A stretch of 64,000 nt of DNA from Nitrospirillum amazonense. Its GTDB lineage: Bacteria; Pseudomonadota; Alphaproteobacteria; Azospirillales; Azospirillaceae. Positions 1 through 8,009 of this stretch are shown here, piece after piece. The notes beneath the pieces were generated by a model. The model made no database searches and was not told the origin of the DNA. It saw only the letters and a list, made by a program, of their open reading frames with translations. The first letter of the stretch is position 1. Each line of letters starts with the position of its first letter. The stretch is taken from NCBI RefSeq assembly GCF_007828045.1, contig NZ_VITN01000006.1, positions 279,119-343,118 of the forward strand. Reading direction: 5' to 3'. Both the position numbers and the translations under genes were made by a program.

Positions 1-455
1 AACTCGTCACCGCCCAGGCGGGCCACGATGTCCTGGGCGCGCACATGGTCGGCCAGGGTGCGGCCCACCATGCGCAGGTAGGCATCGCCGGCCTGGTGGC
101 CGTGCACGTCGTTGATGCGCTTGAAGCCGTCGAGGTCGACCATCACCAGCACGCCGCCCCGGCCGCCGCGCCGCGCGCCCGCCAGCTCGCGCCGGAACGC
201 GACTTGGAAGCCGCGCCGGTTCAGCAGGCCGGTCAGCTCATCCGTGGTGCTCAGCGTTTCCAGGTAATCGATGCGGTCGCGCTGTTCGGTGATGATGCGC
301 TCCGCGTCCGCCAGGCGCATGGCCAGTTCCTGCACCAGCAGCTGGTTCAGGCTGGCCGCCGCCTCGGGACCGCGCAGGCCCACCGGCATCTGGCCCCGGG
401 GCAGGGTCAGGTTGATGGCGGGCATCAGGGGCAGGGCGGTGTCCGGCGGGGTCAT
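1..455 (-). CDS. GGDEF diguanylate cyclase, N-terminal part (cut by window edge)
   Basis: The visible part of this minus-strand gene gives about 151 residues from an ATG at 453-455, preceded by GGAG eight bases upstream. A short N-terminus and a coiled helix with DAERIITEQRDRIDYLETL lead into a GGDEF domain: TTDELTGLLNRRGF, VMVDLDGFKRINDVHGHQAG, and RLGGDEF at the very edge. The active-site signature is intact as far as it is visible, so c-di-GMP synthesis from two GTP is likely. The remaining half of the domain and any C-terminal module lie outside the window. No sensor domain or membrane segment precedes the domain, so activation would have to come through the N-terminal helix or downstream parts. 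Confidence 0.9.
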   Translation of the reverse strand, partial: MTPPDTALPLMPAINLTLPRGQMPVGLRGPEAAASLNQLLVQELAMRLADAERIITEQRDRIDYLETLSTTDELTGLLNRRGFQVAFRRELAGARRGGRGGVLVMVDLDGFKRINDVHGHQAGDAYLRMVGRTLADHVRAQDIVARLGGDE

Positions 456-807
456 GGGCGCTACTCCGTTTGGGGCGTCGGGATGACGTGAACCGGAGAT
501 CGCAAGGGCCATGCCGCTATCTATATCATTGAAATAAAAGGATTTGCGTTTTGCAGGGGTAGGTCGCGCCCCGCCTGCGGCAGTTTTTGCCGACCCCCTT
601 TCGGCAGGCTCCACCGGCAATGTCTGCCCCCTATTCCAAACGGTAGGGGATCGAGGACGACGACGGGGGGCGGTGGGGCCGTATCACCCAAAGGTTCCCC
701 AGGCGTCCGTTGGCGTGCGGCGCCCTGTGACGACAAGAAGCTTGGCGTCGGCCCCCGGGACACGGCATGCTGGGGGTTCGGGCCTGGCCCGGGTTGAGGT
801 AGCGAGA
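456..807. other. Divergent intergenic region, no gene seen
   Basis: About 350 bases separate the divergent GGDEF and eipB-like genes. The stretch near 515-560 is locally AT-rich and is the likeliest place for the minus-strand promoter. I see no convincing small gene, RNA structure or repeat. Confidence 0.5.
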
Positions 808-1746
808 GTGACGATAAGAATGCGCGCACGTCTGGTGAGCATGGGTTTGGCGTCCCTGGCCGTTCTGGCCCTGCCGGTGGCAATGGCCGTCGGCGCCACG
901 CCCCCGTCGTCGGCGGCCCCCGCGGCGCCGCCCGCCGCTTCGCCCGCCGCCCCGCCCACGGTCGCCCCAACCTCCAACGGCGGCCCCATGGCCGGCACGG
1001 TCATGGCGGTGGGGGCGCAGATGTCTCCCCACCGCGCCGCCTATCGCCTGACGCTGGCCTCTTCGCGTGAGGGCAGCCGCGTCACCGGCGTGGTCGGCGC
1101 CATGAACTTCGCCTGGAACGACGTCTGCCGCGGCTGGACCACGGAACAGCGCTTCCAGATCCGCTTCCTCTATTCCGAGGCGGACGACCAGGAGATGACC
1201 ACCAGCTACACGACGTGGGAGGCCAAGGACGGCAGCGTCTACCGCTTCAACGTCCGCAAGCAGGTCACCGGCCAGCCGGATGAGGAGATGAAGGGGGTGG
1301 CGACCCTGAACGGCGAGGATGGCGGCGTCGCCCATTTCGAGAAGCCCAAGCCGCAGGATGTCGAGCTGGCCCCCGGCACCGTCTTCCCCACCGCCCACAC
1401 CCTGCTGCTCATCAACCAGGCCCGCCACGGCGACACGCCGGTCTACGTCCGCCCCGTGTTCGACGGGTCGGAGGCGGAGGAGGCGGGCCCCGTCTCGGCC
1501 GTTATCGGCAAGGCCAAGCCCCTGGCCAAGGACGCCATCGTCGTGGCCGCCCTGCACAAGGACAAGGCCTGGCCCGTGCACCTGGCCTTCTTCGCCAACG
1601 ACGACCAGCAGGCGCTGCCCGACTACGACACCGCGATGATGCTGATGGACAACGGCATCGTGCAGTCCATGCTGATCGATTACGGCGACTTCAAGGTGCG
1701 GGCCGAACTGGTGGCGCTGGAACCCCTGCCCAAGCCCGCCTGCTGA
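808..1746 (+). CDS. eipB: EipB-family cell envelope protein (DUF1849)
   Basis: This is a 312-residue secreted protein of the DUF1849/EipB family, periplasmic beta-spiral proteins needed for envelope integrity in Brucella and relatives. A hydrophobic signal (GLASLAVLALPVAMAVGA) is followed by a low-complexity Ala/Pro linker of about 35 residues and then the conserved domain (HRAAYRLTL, DVCRGWTTEQRF, TYTTWEA-like SYTTWEAKDGS, FPTAHTLLL). The Cys of DVCRGW and the Cys that ends the protein fit the family's disulfide pair. I prefer the GTG at 808, with GAGGT seven bases upstream. ATG at 820 or 841 are alternatives. An open frame continues back to 544 but has no protein-like features. Confidence 0.85.
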   Translation: MTIRMRARLVSMGLASLAVLALPVAMAVGATPPSSAAPAAPPAASPAAPPTVAPTSNGGPMAGTVMAVGAQMSPHRAAYRLTLASSREGSRVTGVVGAMNFAWNDVCRGWTTEQRFQIRFLYSEADDQEMTTSYTTWEAKDGSVYRFNVRKQVTGQPDEEMKGVATLNGEDGGVAHFEKPKPQDVELAPGTVFPTAHTLLLINQARHGDTPVYVRPVFDGSEAEEAGPVSAVIGKAKPLAKDAIVVAALHKDKAWPVHLAFFANDDQQALPDYDTAMMLMDNGIVQSMLIDYGDFKVRAELVALEPLPKPAC

Positions 1747-1788
1747 GGCGCAGTGGCGTATTGGCAGTGGCGTATCGGCCGTGGCGTA

Positions 1789-2280
1789 TCAAAAGCGCAG
1801 GAACAAGCTTTTCAGCCATACGGGGCTGGTCTTGGCCGCCTGGCGCCAGTCGGCGATGTCCTCCTGCGCCTCGCCGGCGGCGTAGCCCCAGGGGTTGAAC
1901 ACCTTTAGCCGGCCGGTGCGGTAGGCGGCGACGTTGGGCGTGACCACCGTCAGGCCGTGCACCAGGGCGGTGGCGGCCAGCAGGGCGTCGCGGTTGTTGG
2001 GCAGGGCGACGCCGACGCGCCGCAAGGCCACGGCCGCGTCCACGGGCAGGATGCGCCCCTCGAACGCCACCATCACCCGGTCGTCCAGCCAGGCGCGCAG
2101 CGCCGCGCCGGCGGCCTTGTCCGTCCGCTCCGCCTTGGCGACCGACTCCGCCAGCTCCATCAGGCTGAGGGCCGATAGGAACAGCTGCTGGCGGGGGACA
2201 TCGGCGGCCCAGGCGCGCACGCCGGCGTCCGCCTTCGCCCCGCGCAGCTCCAGGATGACCGGGGTGTCCAGCAGGAACAT
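1789..2280 (-). CDS. vapC: VapC-type PIN-domain toxin ribonuclease
   Basis: The 163-residue PIN-domain protein is probably a Mg-dependent RNase toxin. It shows MFLLDTPVILELR at the N-terminus, LMELAES carrying the second acidic residue, PVDAAVALR, and the C-terminal block DALLAATALVHGLTVVT. The usual DTNV motif reads DTPV: the first Asp is kept but the following Asn is Pro. After the PIN core (ending KVFNPW) there are about 33 extra residues. The start codon shares one base with the antitoxin stop (TGATG), so the two are translationally coupled. Confidence 0.9.
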   Translation of the reverse strand: MFLLDTPVILELRGAKADAGVRAWAADVPRQQLFLSALSLMELAESVAKAERTDKAAGAALRAWLDDRVMVAFEGRILPVDAAVALRRVGVALPNNRDALLAATALVHGLTVVTPNVAAYRTGRLKVFNPWGYAAGEAQEDIADWRQAAKTSPVWLKSLFLRF

Positions 2281-2501
2281 CAGGCGATGTCCAGGCGGGT
2301 GGGGGCCAGGGGTACGTCCTCCGGCATGGCCAGCAGATCGACAATGCTCTGCCCGTCGCCGGTAAGCCGCAGGAAAGTCTCGAAATTCATCAGCACGTGG
2401 GTGGGGGTGCCGCGGTCGGTGATGAACACCGGCTCGCTCAATGCCGCGCGCTTGGCGCCGCCCACGTCCTGGTTGAAATCCCGGCTGCTCATTGTGGCCA
2501 T
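2280..2501 (-). CDS. Phd/YefM-family antitoxin
   Basis: This 73-residue antitoxin has the canonical Phd/YefM start SSRDFNQDVGGAKRAA, then PVFITDRGTPTHVLMNFETF and an acidic/hydrophobic C-terminal toxin-binding tail. It should bind its own promoter through the N-terminal domain and neutralise the adjacent VapC. ATG at 2501 is used here. A second in-frame ATG three codons later (2492) is possible. The first base of the start codon lies inside one copy of the repeated palindrome upstream, which fits autoregulation. Confidence 0.88.
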   Translation of the reverse strand: MATMSSRDFNQDVGGAKRAALSEPVFITDRGTPTHVLMNFETFLRLTGDGQSIVDLLAMPEDVPLAPTRLDIA

Positions 2502-2538
2502 GTTGCTACATTTCCCATGCCCAGAATGTTGCTACATT
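2500..2538. promoter_or_regulatory. Two palindromic operators of the Phd-VapC module
   Basis: ATGTTGCTACATT occurs twice, at 2500-2512 and 2526-2538, exactly 26 bases apart. Each copy is a small palindrome (ATGT-tgct-ACAT; the distal copy extends to AATGT-tgct-ACATT). The proximal copy touches the antitoxin start codon. A minus-strand TTGTCA around 2557-2562 is a possible -35. The arrangement is typical of an autoregulated toxin-antitoxin promoter. Binding by this antitoxin is inference. Confidence 0.7.
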
Positions 2539-2633
2539 CCTACGTTTTTTATCCTTTGACAACGCCCGAAAGCCCGCCCTAACCCTGGTATCGGTAACAG
2601 GCACAAAAGCTAAGAACAGGGTGGAATCGCGTC

Positions 2634-4001
2634 ATGGCTTCGGATCTTTTTTCCGCCGGCACGGTGCAAAACATCGTCGACACGGCGACCCACATGCTGT
2701 CGCCGCACGGCCCCAACGGGACCCTGACGCCGACGGATTTCAGCGTCCATTTCTTCCTGCAGATCACCGCCATCATCCTGGCCTGCCGCGTCGTCGGCTG
2801 GCTGGGGCAGAAGCTGCTGGCCCAACCGCAGGTGGTGGGTGAGATGATCGCCGGCGTGGTGCTGGGGCCGTCCCTGCTGGGCCTGCTGTTCCCAGGCTTC
2901 GCCGCCGAGCTGTTCCCCAAGGAAACCAAGAGCGTGCTGTATGTCGGCGCCCAGTTCGGCGTCGGCCTCTACATGTTCCTGGTGGGCACGACCTTCCGGG
3001 GCGACCATTTCCGCACCAACGGCAAGAGCGCCTTCGCCGTCTCCTTCTCCGGCATCGCGGCCCCCTTCCTGATCGCCGTGCTGATCACGCCCATGTTGCT
3101 CAAGGTGCCCGGCCTGTTCGCCGACGGTCTGCCGCAGGGCCAGGCCACCCTGTTCATGGGCGCCTGCATCGCCCTGACCGCCTTCCCCATGCTGGCCCGC
3201 ATCATCAATGAGCGCGGCCTCAGCAACTCCGCCCTGGGCACCCTGTCCCTGACGGCCGGCGCCTTCGACGACGCCGCCTCCTGGTGCGTGCTGGCCATCG
3301 TGCTGGCCATCTTCGGTGCCGGCCCCGGCGTCGCCGTGCTGGCCATCGGCGGCGGCCTCAGCTTCGCCCTGCTGGTCATCCTGTTCGGCCGCCGCCTGCT
3401 GGCGCCCCTGGGCCGCGCGGTGGAAGCGCGGGGGGAGATGACGCACACCGTGCTGGCCATCACCCTGATGGTGTTCTGCCTGTCCGCCTTCGTCATGGAC
3501 GCGGTGGGCATCCACGCCATCTTCGGCGGCTTCATCATCGGCACCGCCATGCCCCGCGGCAAGTTCGTGGAGGAGCTGAAGAAGAAGGTGGAGCCGCTGA
3601 CCGTGGTCCTGCTGCTGCCCATGTTCTTCACCTACTCCGGCCTCAACACCCGCATGGACATGGTGAATTCCGCCTCGCTGCTGCTGATTGCCTTCGGCGT
3701 GCTGGTGGCCTCCATCGCCGCCAAGGGTGTGGCCTGCTACGCCGCCGCCCGGCTGTGCGGCGAGGACAACCGCACGGCGCTGGGCATCGGCGCCCTGATG
3801 AACTCGCGCGGGCTGATGGAACTGATCATCATCAACATCGGCCTGCAAAAGGGCATCATCGGCCCCACGCTGTTCTCTATGTTGGTGCTGATGGCCATCG
3901 TCACGACTATGATGGCGTCCCCGCTGTTCGAACTGGTCTACGGCCGCAAGGCCCGGCTGAGTGGCGAGCTGGGGGCCGTGCCGGAGCAAGCCCTGAGCTG
4001 A
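2634..4001 (+). CDS. CPA2-family cation:proton antiporter (KefB-like membrane domain)
   Basis: The 455-residue integral membrane protein has roughly 12-13 hydrophobic segments and the features of monovalent cation:proton antiporters of the CPA2 family: VVGEMIAGVVLGPSLLG early, TAGAFDDAASW in the middle (the acidic pair expected in ion transport), GGFIIGTAMPRG and NSRGLMELIIINIGL. There is no C-terminal TrkA/RCK domain, so it is the membrane module alone. It exchanges K+ or Na+ for protons; the ion cannot be told from sequence. The halogenase homologue follows with almost no gap, suggesting a shared transcript. Confidence 0.88.
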   Translation: MASDLFSAGTVQNIVDTATHMLSPHGPNGTLTPTDFSVHFFLQITAIILACRVVGWLGQKLLAQPQVVGEMIAGVVLGPSLLGLLFPGFAAELFPKETKSVLYVGAQFGVGLYMFLVGTTFRGDHFRTNGKSAFAVSFSGIAAPFLIAVLITPMLLKVPGLFADGLPQGQATLFMGACIALTAFPMLARIINERGLSNSALGTLSLTAGAFDDAASWCVLAIVLAIFGAGPGVAVLAIGGGLSFALLVILFGRRLLAPLGRAVEARGEMTHTVLAITLMVFCLSAFVMDAVGIHAIFGGFIIGTAMPRGKFVEELKKKVEPLTVVLLLPMFFTYSGLNTRMDMVNSASLLLIAFGVLVASIAAKGVACYAAARLCGEDNRTALGIGALMNSRGLMELIIINIGLQKGIIGPTLFSMLVLMAIVTTMMASPLFELVYGRKARLSGELGAVPEQALS

Positions 4002-4022
4002 GTGGACGACCGAGCAGAGTTG

Positions 4023-5582
4023 ATGACAGTCGAGCGAACCATCCTGATCGTCGGTGGCGGCACGGCCGGTTGGCTGGCCGCCGCCTACCTCGCCCGGTAC
4101 CTGGGCGTGCGGGAAGGCGGGGCGATCGGCATCACCCTGCTGGAGGCGCCGGACATCGGCATCGTCGGGGTGGGGGAGGGGACCTTCCCCACCATCCGCG
4201 GCACCCTGAGGTTCCTGGGCCTGAACGAGGCCCAGTTCATGCGTGACACCTCCGCCACCTTCAAGCAGGGCATCCGCTTCGCCCGCTGGGTGGACGGGGG
4301 CGAGGGCGACAGCTTTTTTCATCCCTTCGAGGCGCCCTTCCCCACCGATGGTGCCGGCCTGGTGCCCTACTGGCTGCTGCAGGACGGCGACCGCCGCCCG
4401 CCCTTCGCCCAGGCCATGACCTTCCAGCAACAAGTGACCGATGCCCGGCGGGCGCCCAAGCGCGGGCCCGAGGGTGATTTCGAGGCGCCGCTGAACTACG
4501 CCTATCACTTCGACGCGGCCAAGGCCGCCCAGGCCCTGGCCGCCCGCGCGCGGGAGCTGGGCGTCCGGCACCTGCGGGGCACGGTGACGGATGTGGCGCT
4601 GGCGGCCGACGGCGCCATCGCCCACCTGGTCACGCGGGAATACGGGGCGATCGCCGCCGACTTCTATGTGGATTGCAGCGGCTTCCGGGCCGAGCTGATC
4701 GGCCGCGCCCTGGGCGTGGCGCAGAAATCGGTGAAGCCCATCCTGTTCACCGACCGCGCGCTGTCCTGCAAGGTGCCCTACGGGGCGGCGGACGGACCCT
4801 TGGAAAGCTGCACCCTGGCCACGGCGCACGCGGCGGGCTGGACCTGGGAGATCGGGCTGGAGGGCGCGCGCGGCGTGGGCTGCGTCTATTCCAGCGACCA
4901 CATGTCGGACGACGAGGCCGAAGGGGTTCTGCGCGCCTATGTCGCCCCCCACCTGGGGCCTGGTGTCGAGCCGCCGGCCCCGCGCAAGACCGCCTTCGAC
5001 GCCGGCTATCGCGAGACGCCTTGGGTCAAGAACTGCGTCGCCATCGGCCTGGCGGGCGGGTTCCTGGAGCCCTTGGAGTCCACCAGCGTGGTGCTGATCG
5101 AGGTGGCGGTGGGCATGCTGGCGGAGCTGTTCCCCCATGACGGCAACTGGGCCGCGCCGGCCGCCCGCTTCAACGAGCTGATGACCCGGCGCTTCGAGAA
5201 CATCGTCAATTTCCTGAAGCTGCATTACTGCCTGAGCCGGCGGGAAGAGCCGTTCTGGCGCGACAACCGCGACCCCGCCACCATCCCGGCGGCCTTGCGC
5301 GACCTGCTGGCGCAGTGGCGCACCCGGCCACCCAGCCGCTTCGACTTCGCGCTGGATCTGGAGGCCTTCGCCTTCTTCAACTACCAGTACATCCTGTACG
5401 GCATGGGGTTCGCGACCGACCTGTCGGCGGCCCGCGCCGCCTTTCCCCAGGCGGAGGCGGCGCAGAAGACCTTCGCCCGCATCCGGGCCTATGGCGACCA
5501 CGCCACCCGGGACTTGCCCGCCCACCGGGCGCTGATCCGGCGCATGAACCAGATCAGCGCGCTCGGCAAGGTCGGTACCTGA
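4023..5582 (+). CDS. Flavin-dependent tryptophan halogenase family protein
   Basis: The 519-residue FAD enzyme belongs to the PrnA/RebH halogenase family. The FAD motif is GGGTAGWLAA at residues 11-20, followed by GVGEGTFPTI and a Lys at about residue 81 (ATFKQGIRFARW) in the position of the catalytic lysine. GFLEPLESTS is the conserved glutamate block. The WxWxIP signature reads WTWEIG, so the Pro is replaced by Gly. Many homologues in proteobacteria have unknown substrates. ATG 4023 is chosen because MTVERTILIVGGG is the normal family start; an upstream GTG at 4002 abuts the antiporter stop. Halogenating activity is plausible, not shown. Confidence 0.85.
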   Translation: MTVERTILIVGGGTAGWLAAAYLARYLGVREGGAIGITLLEAPDIGIVGVGEGTFPTIRGTLRFLGLNEAQFMRDTSATFKQGIRFARWVDGGEGDSFFHPFEAPFPTDGAGLVPYWLLQDGDRRPPFAQAMTFQQQVTDARRAPKRGPEGDFEAPLNYAYHFDAAKAAQALAARARELGVRHLRGTVTDVALAADGAIAHLVTREYGAIAADFYVDCSGFRAELIGRALGVAQKSVKPILFTDRALSCKVPYGAADGPLESCTLATAHAAGWTWEIGLEGARGVGCVYSSDHMSDDEAEGVLRAYVAPHLGPGVEPPAPRKTAFDAGYRETPWVKNCVAIGLAGGFLEPLESTSVVLIEVAVGMLAELFPHDGNWAAPAARFNELMTRRFENIVNFLKLHYCLSRREEPFWRDNRDPATIPAALRDLLAQWRTRPPSRFDFALDLEAFAFFNYQYILYGMGFATDLSAARAAFPQAEAAQKTFARIRAYGDHATRDLPAHRALIRRMNQISALGKVGT

Positions 5583-5598
5583 GGCCCGGCGCCGGACT

Positions 5599-7116
5599 TT
5601 ACGCCGACAGGGCCTCCGGCGCGGCTTCCGCCAGCATGCTGCCGGTCTCGCGCGCGCGGATGTGCCAGCTGAACGCCTCTTCCAAAACGTGCGGGGTCTG
5701 GCCGCCCCGGGCCACGGCCCGGCGCACATAGTCGGCCATCTGCCCGTGATAGCTGGGGTGCAGGCAGTTCTCCATGATCGCCCGCGCCCGCTCCCGCGGG
5801 GCCAGGCCGCGCAGGTCGGCCAGGCCGCGCTCGGTGACGATCACGTCCACGTCATGCTCGGTATGATCGACATGGGTGACCATGGGCACGATGCTGGAGA
5901 TGCGGCCGTCCTTGGCCAGCGACTTGGTGACGAAGACCGACAGCTGGGCATTGCGGGCGAAATCGCCCGAGCCGCCGATGCCGTTCATCATGTGCGTGCC
6001 GTTGACGTGGGTGGAGTTCACGTTGCCGTAGATGTCGCACTCGATGGCGGTGTTGATGGCGATCAGGCCCAGGCGGCGCACCACCTCGGGATGGTTGCTG
6101 ACCTCCTGCGGGCGCAGGACGATGCGGTCGCGGTAGCCAGCGATGGCGGGCATGACGCGTGCCATGACCGGCGCCGTCAGCACGATGCTGGAGGCCGACG
6201 CGAAGGCCAGCTTACCCGCGTCGAACAGGTCGAAGGCGCTGTCCTGCAAGACCTCGCTGTACAGCTCCAGGTCGGTGAAGGGGCTGTCCTTCAGGCCGGC
6301 CAGCACGGCGTTGGCGATGGCGCCGATGCCGGCCTGCAACGGCGGCAGGTGCCGGGGCAGGCGGCCGGCCAGCACCTCCTGCTCCAGGAAGGTGATCAGG
6401 TGGCGCGAGATGGCGGCGGTGTCGGCATCGGCCGGCTGCAGGGTGGTGGCGCTGTCCGGCTGGTTGGTCACCACGATGGCGGCGATCTTGGCCGGGTCCA
6501 CCGGGATGGCCGGCGTGCCCACGCGGTCCGACGCCTTGGTCAGTTCGATGGGCTCGCGCGCCGGGCGGCGCTTGGGGATGTAGATGTCGTGCAGGCCCTC
6601 CAGGTCCGCCGGCTGGGCCAGGTTGATCTCCACGATCACCTTGTCGGCCAGGATGGCGAAGCTGGCGGAATTGCCCACGCTGGTGGTGGGGACGATGGCG
6701 CCCGTCTCGGTGATGGCGGTGGCCTCGATGATGGCGCAGTCGAGATGCCCCAGCGCGCCGGACCGCAACTGTTCCACCATTTCCGACAGGTGCTGGTCGA
6801 TGAACATGACCTCACCCCGGTTGATGGCCGCGCGCAGGCGGGCGTCGGCCTGGAAGGGCAGGCGGCGCTTCAGCATGCCGGCGTCGGCCAGCATGCCGTC
6901 CAGGTCATTGCCCAGCGAGGCGCCGGTCAGCAGGTTGATGTGCAGGGGGGCGGTTCGGCCGCGATTGATCAGGGCCAGGGGAACGGCCTTGGCATCGCCG
7001 GCGCGGGTGAAGCCGCTCATGCCCACCGTCATGCCGTCCTGGATCAGGGCCGCCGCCTGTTCCGCGCTCATGACGCGGTCGTGCAAGCTGCTCAGACGAA
7101 TTCGCTCTCTAACCAT
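5599..7116 (-). CDS. Acetyl-CoA hydrolase/transferase family (succinyl-CoA:acetate CoA-transferase type)
   Basis: The 505-residue enzyme is of the class I CoA-transferase group related to AarC, ScpC and Cat1, which move CoA between succinyl-CoA and acetate or propionate. Visible blocks are GMTVGMSGFTRAGDAKAVP near the N-terminus, SEVLQDSAFDLFDAGKL with the Glu expected to form the acyl-CoA adduct, HVNGTHMMNGIGGSGDFARN, and VTERGLADLRGLAPRERA near the C-terminus. Length is normal for the family. The gene is monocistronic, with a regulatory-looking 5' region. Acetate/propionate or TCA-bypass metabolism is the probable role. Confidence 0.9.
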   Translation of the reverse strand: MVRERIRLSSLHDRVMSAEQAAALIQDGMTVGMSGFTRAGDAKAVPLALINRGRTAPLHINLLTGASLGNDLDGMLADAGMLKRRLPFQADARLRAAINRGEVMFIDQHLSEMVEQLRSGALGHLDCAIIEATAITETGAIVPTTSVGNSASFAILADKVIVEINLAQPADLEGLHDIYIPKRRPAREPIELTKASDRVGTPAIPVDPAKIAAIVVTNQPDSATTLQPADADTAAISRHLITFLEQEVLAGRLPRHLPPLQAGIGAIANAVLAGLKDSPFTDLELYSEVLQDSAFDLFDAGKLAFASASSIVLTAPVMARVMPAIAGYRDRIVLRPQEVSNHPEVVRRLGLIAINTAIECDIYGNVNSTHVNGTHMMNGIGGSGDFARNAQLSVFVTKSLAKDGRISSIVPMVTHVDHTEHDVDVIVTERGLADLRGLAPRERARAIMENCLHPSYHGQMADYVRRAVARGGQTPHVLEEAFSWHIRARETGSMLAEAAPEALSA

Positions 7117-7249
7117 GTTCTTGTCCGTTGTTCGTCACCGGCCGCCTGGGTGGCCAAGGACCCTTGGTCATTGCGGTCCCTGCGGCGTGCGGGCACCGAA
7201 TATTTGGGGCCCTGCGCCACCGCCCCTCCAATAGTTTCTCAAGGGCGCG

Positions 7250-7270
7250 ACGATCACGGATTCTGATCGT
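7250..7270. repeat. Inverted repeat ACGATCA-N7-TGATCGT
   Basis: The arms ACGATCA (7250-7256) and TGATCGT (7264-7270) are perfectly complementary around a 7-base spacer. No T-run follows on either strand, so an operator is more likely than a terminator. Confidence 0.5.
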
Positions 7271-7297
7271 GGGCCTGGGTCCGGCCATATTTAATAG

Positions 7298-7321
7298 ATA
7301 TCGAAGATGCCATTTCGATAT
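7298..7321. promoter_or_regulatory. Inverted repeat ATATCGAA-N8-TTCGATAT, probable operator
   Basis: Eight-base perfect arms (7298-7305 and 7314-7321) lie in the most AT-rich part of the divergent region, about 180 bases upstream of the CoA transferase and 110 upstream of the small secreted protein. The symmetry suggests a dimeric regulator. Its identity is unknown. Confidence 0.55.
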
Positions 7322-7432
7322 ATTAGACGCACCGCAGCAGCCGGGCGCATAGTTCATCTCACCAACGACCGCGCCGACTGAAGGCGCTGTACCTGACAGG
7401 ACGCGGCCCGGTTGATTGATGGAGATGCTTGA

Positions 7433-7789
7433 ATGTTCGCCCCGCTGAAGAATTCGTCCCGCAAGGTTGCCGTTGCCGCCGCCGCCCTGTCCTTCCTGGC
7501 GCTGTCCGCGCCGCTGAGCGCGAACGCCGCGGGCACCGAGGTGGTGGTGACCCCGGCGGTCAGCCAGGCCTGCCAGGCCATGGGCCTGCACCCGGCCAAT
7601 TCCGACTTCGCCGCCTGCGTCAACGTGCTGACCCATGTGAAGGGCGCGCATGCCCAGGTGTCGGCCCAGGTCGGCCGCGAGCAGCAGGCCTGCGCCGCTG
7701 CCGGCGCCACCCCCGGCTCCGCCGATTTCAACGCCTGTGTCGACAATCTTGACGCGGCGCTGACGGCGCAGGCCCTGTCGGCCAACTGA
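7433..7789 (+). CDS. Small secreted protein with a duplicated Cys-paired motif
   Basis: This 118-residue protein starts with a clear signal peptide (VAVAAAALSFLALSAPLSANA). The mature part carries two copies of one motif: QACQAMGLHPANSDFAACV and QACAAAGATPGSADFNACV, each C-x3-G-x(4-5)-S/D-F-x2-C with about 45 residues between them. The pattern suggests two small helical hairpins each closed by a disulfide in the periplasm. I recall similar motifs in short alphaproteobacterial proteins of unknown function but assign none here. GGAG lies eight bases before the ATG. A strong terminator follows at 7923. Confidence 0.8.
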   Translation: MFAPLKNSSRKVAVAAAALSFLALSAPLSANAAGTEVVVTPAVSQACQAMGLHPANSDFAACVNVLTHVKGAHAQVSAQVGREQQACAAAGATPGSADFNACVDNLDAALTAQALSAN

Positions 7790-7922
7790 CAGGGTCTCTG
7801 CGGGGCGGGGAGGGCCACATGGTCCAGGGGCGGTTGATCCGGTTCCGCCCCCCTCCGCCCCCTTCGTGACGGTGCCCGCCGGCCCCCCTCCCATCGGGTC
7901 GCCGGGCACCTCACGCTCAAGG

Positions 7923-7968
7923 AAAGGACGCGGCAAGGGGAGCACCCGGGCCGCGTCCTTTTCTTTTC
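7923..7968 (+). terminator. Intrinsic terminator
   Basis: A perfect 12-bp stem AAAGGACGCGGC / GCCGCGTCCTTT (7923-7934 and 7950-7961) is followed by a pyrimidine tail TCTTTTCC. It lies after the small secreted protein and ahead of the DUF1656 gene, separating the two transcription units. A weaker GGTGCCCG/CGGGCACC hairpin (7871-7910) precedes it. Confidence 0.85.
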
Positions 7969-8009
7969 CACGCTTTCTTTCCCATACTGGCAAAGAGGTT
8001 CTGTCCGTC

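Larger units (their letters stand above)
7117..7432. other. Divergent intergenic region with two inverted repeats
   Basis: This gap lies between the CoA-transferase gene (minus) and the small secreted protein (plus). It holds no believable gene. Two inverted repeats, at 7250-7270 and 7298-7321, are listed separately. The stretch 7288-7325 is markedly AT-rich for this genome and is the likely promoter zone. Confidence 0.6.

Noticed and set aside
2610..5729. A 1039-codon minus-strand open frame opposite the antiporter and halogenase genes
   Set aside because: It is antisense to two genes with clear domains, is rich in Gly, Gln, His and Ala as frames opposite GC-rich genes are, and has no motif.
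7827..7851. GGGGCGG/CCGCCCC hairpin as the terminator of the small secreted protein
   Set aside because: It lacks a T-run. The 12-bp stem at 7923-7961 with a T-rich tail is the better terminator.
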